DNA of 6,560 nucleotides from Planctomycetia bacterium (GTDB lineage Bacteria; Planctomycetota; Phycisphaerae; Phycisphaerales; SM1A02): contig JAACEA010000224.1 of the NCBI GenBank assembly GCA_009936695.1, positions 1 through 6,560 of the forward strand. The letters run 5' to 3'. Positions 5,809 to 6,560 of this stretch are shown here, one piece after another. The notes under the pieces are model-generated. The model was not told the origin of the DNA. It ran no database searches and saw only the letters and a program-made list of their open reading frames with translations. The first letter of the stretch is position 1, and every line of letters begins with the position of its first letter. The position numbers and the translations under genes are program-made.

Positions 5809-6507
5809 ATGCGTTCCACCCTGATCATCAGCGGCCTCACCGCCGCGTCCCTGACCCTCGCCGCGACGGCGGACATCACCGGCGTCGGCGTCGTGTCCTA
5901 CTCGGTCACGGCCGAGGAATTCGGCGGGACCTCGGTCTCCGTCAACGTTCAGGATCTCTACCTCTACTCCGACAGCGCTTCGGACGTCGCACTCAACGTC
6001 TACGACCTCACCCTCGCCGAAGCAGCCCGAGTCACCTATTACCAGAGTGCCACCGGCGCCGGTTGGGCACCCACCAACCTCGGCGGCATGTTCGACACCT
6101 CGGCCACCCGGCTCGCCGACTCGTTCGTGACCATCGGCGGCTTCATGCAGGACATGCTCCTTCCCGAGCAGGCTCCCGGCATGGGTGCCGGGACCGGCCT
6201 CGACCCCAACTTCGGTGGCGTCAATTCCCCGTATCCCAACGCGTTCGCCGGTTGGTACAACGGCAGCCCCCCGAATCTCAACGGTCAGGTCGGCATGCTC
6301 CCCGGTACCGCCGGCATGGGTGTCCTCGTCGGTCGCTTCGCCTACGACGGTGACTTCGACCTCGCGGGTTCGACCTTGTCCGTCACCTGGAACGAAGGAA
6401 TCGGCACCGGTGCCGAACAGGCCACCTTCACCGTCGTTCCCGCCCCGGGCGCCCTCGCCCTCCTCGGTGTCGCCGGCCTTGCCGGTCGTCGCCGTCGGAA
6501 CGGCTGA
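5809..6507 (+). CDS. Exported protein with PEP-CTERM-like sorting tail
   Basis: The product has 232 residues. MRSTLIISGLTAASLTLAATA is a signal peptide. The mature part begins ITGVGVVSYSVTAEEFGGTS and is rich in Gly, Ser, Thr and Asn, has no cysteine, and looks beta-rich. A segment DSFVTIGGFMQDMLLPEQ is followed by a Gly/Pro/Asn-rich loop region (FGGVNSPYPNAFAGWYNGSPP). The end is a tripartite sorting signal: PAP at 211-213, a hydrophobic span GALALLGVAGLAG, and RRRR at 227-230. The classical motif is V-P-E-P; the P-A-P form with an RRR(R) end is the variant I associate with Phycisphaerae. By analogy, an exosortase would cleave the tail and leave the protein in the outer envelope or surface matrix. 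The specific function is unknown. It appears monocistronic, with a long leader upstream and a stem-loop 17 bases after the stop. Confidence 0.88.
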   Translation: MRSTLIISGLTAASLTLAATADITGVGVVSYSVTAEEFGGTSVSVNVQDLYLYSDSASDVALNVYDLTLAEAARVTYYQSATGAGWAPTNLGGMFDTSATRLADSFVTIGGFMQDMLLPEQAPGMGAGTGLDPNFGGVNSPYPNAFAGWYNGSPPNLNGQVGMLPGTAGMGVLVGRFAYDGDFDLAGSTLSVTWNEGIGTGAEQATFTVVPAPGALALLGVAGLAGRRRRNG

Positions 6508-6524
6508 TCCCCCGTTCAGAAGCA

Positions 6525-6550
6525 CGGCACGGCTGGTTCGAACCGTGCCG
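6525..6550 (+). terminator. Stem-loop after the sorting-signal gene
   Basis: CGGCACGG (6525-6532) pairs perfectly with CCGTGCCG (6543-6550) around a 10-base loop, starting 17 bases after the stop codon. No T-run is seen in the 10 bases left in the window, so it is a transcript 3'-end hairpin or a terminator with a weak tract; the right edge prevents a firm call. GGTTCGAACC inside it is itself a palindrome. Confidence 0.5.
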
Positions 6551-6560
6551 AGATCATCGC

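Noticed and set aside
5547..6353. Plus-strand open frame overlapping the leader and the sorting-signal gene.
   Set aside because: It becomes an Arg/His-rich out-of-frame reading of the real gene at 5809-6507, which has a signal peptide, a sorting tail and a strong ribosome-binding site.
6521..6556. GGTTCGAACC resembling the T-arm of a tRNA.
   Set aside because: The flanking bases pair as an 8-base hairpin rather than as a T-stem and acceptor, and no anticodon arm, D-arm or CCA-side stem is found upstream.

Overview
The window looks like a chromosomal segment from a high-GC Gram-negative bacterium, most plausibly a planctomycete of the Phycisphaerae type. That placement is an inference. It rests on an exosortase-type C-terminal tail in the PAP-(hydrophobic)-RRRR form, a DOMON-like family 9 carbohydrate-binding lipoprotein, strongly GC-biased third codon positions, and weak or absent Shine-Dalgarno sites at most starts. 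No mobile element, CRISPR array, tRNA or rRNA is visible.

Layout from left to right. (1) Positions 3-674, plus strand: the 3' part of a flavin-dependent nitroreductase-fold gene, cut by the left edge. It matches the iodotyrosine deiodinase branch closely, including the substrate-lid Glu/Tyr/Lys at the same spacing as in the human enzyme. (2) Positions 586-3292, minus strand: a tightly packed run, read right to left as nadC (quinolinate phosphoribosyltransferase), birA (biotin-protein ligase without a DNA-binding domain) and a secreted protein of unknown function. nadC and birA overlap as ATGA. The tail of the secreted-protein gene overlaps the deiodinase-like gene by 89 bases, end to end. (3) Positions 3358-3765, plus strand: a HIT-family (HINT-like) nucleotide hydrolase, divergent from nadC across a short gap that carries a palindrome. 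(4) Positions 3781-4668, minus strand: a lipoprotein with a family 9 carbohydrate-binding-like domain, convergent with the HIT gene. (5) Positions 4669-5808: about 1.1 kb without a confident gene. It holds a doubtful small plus-strand reading frame ending at 5379, a good intrinsic-terminator candidate just after it, and a potentially structured RNA leader. (6) Positions 5809-6507, plus strand: an exported protein with a PEP-CTERM-like sorting tail and a strong ribosome-binding site, followed by a stem-loop at the right edge.

The nadC-birA pair serves cofactor supply (NAD synthesis and biotin attachment). The lipoprotein and the sorting-signal protein belong to the cell envelope. Apart from the nadC-birA-secreted-protein run, the genes look like separate transcription units, and no dedicated multi-gene defence or mobile system is evident. 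The items most worth following are the deiodinase-like enzyme, the leader with alternative pairings before the sorting-signal gene, and the unexplained transcription unit implied by the terminator near 5430.
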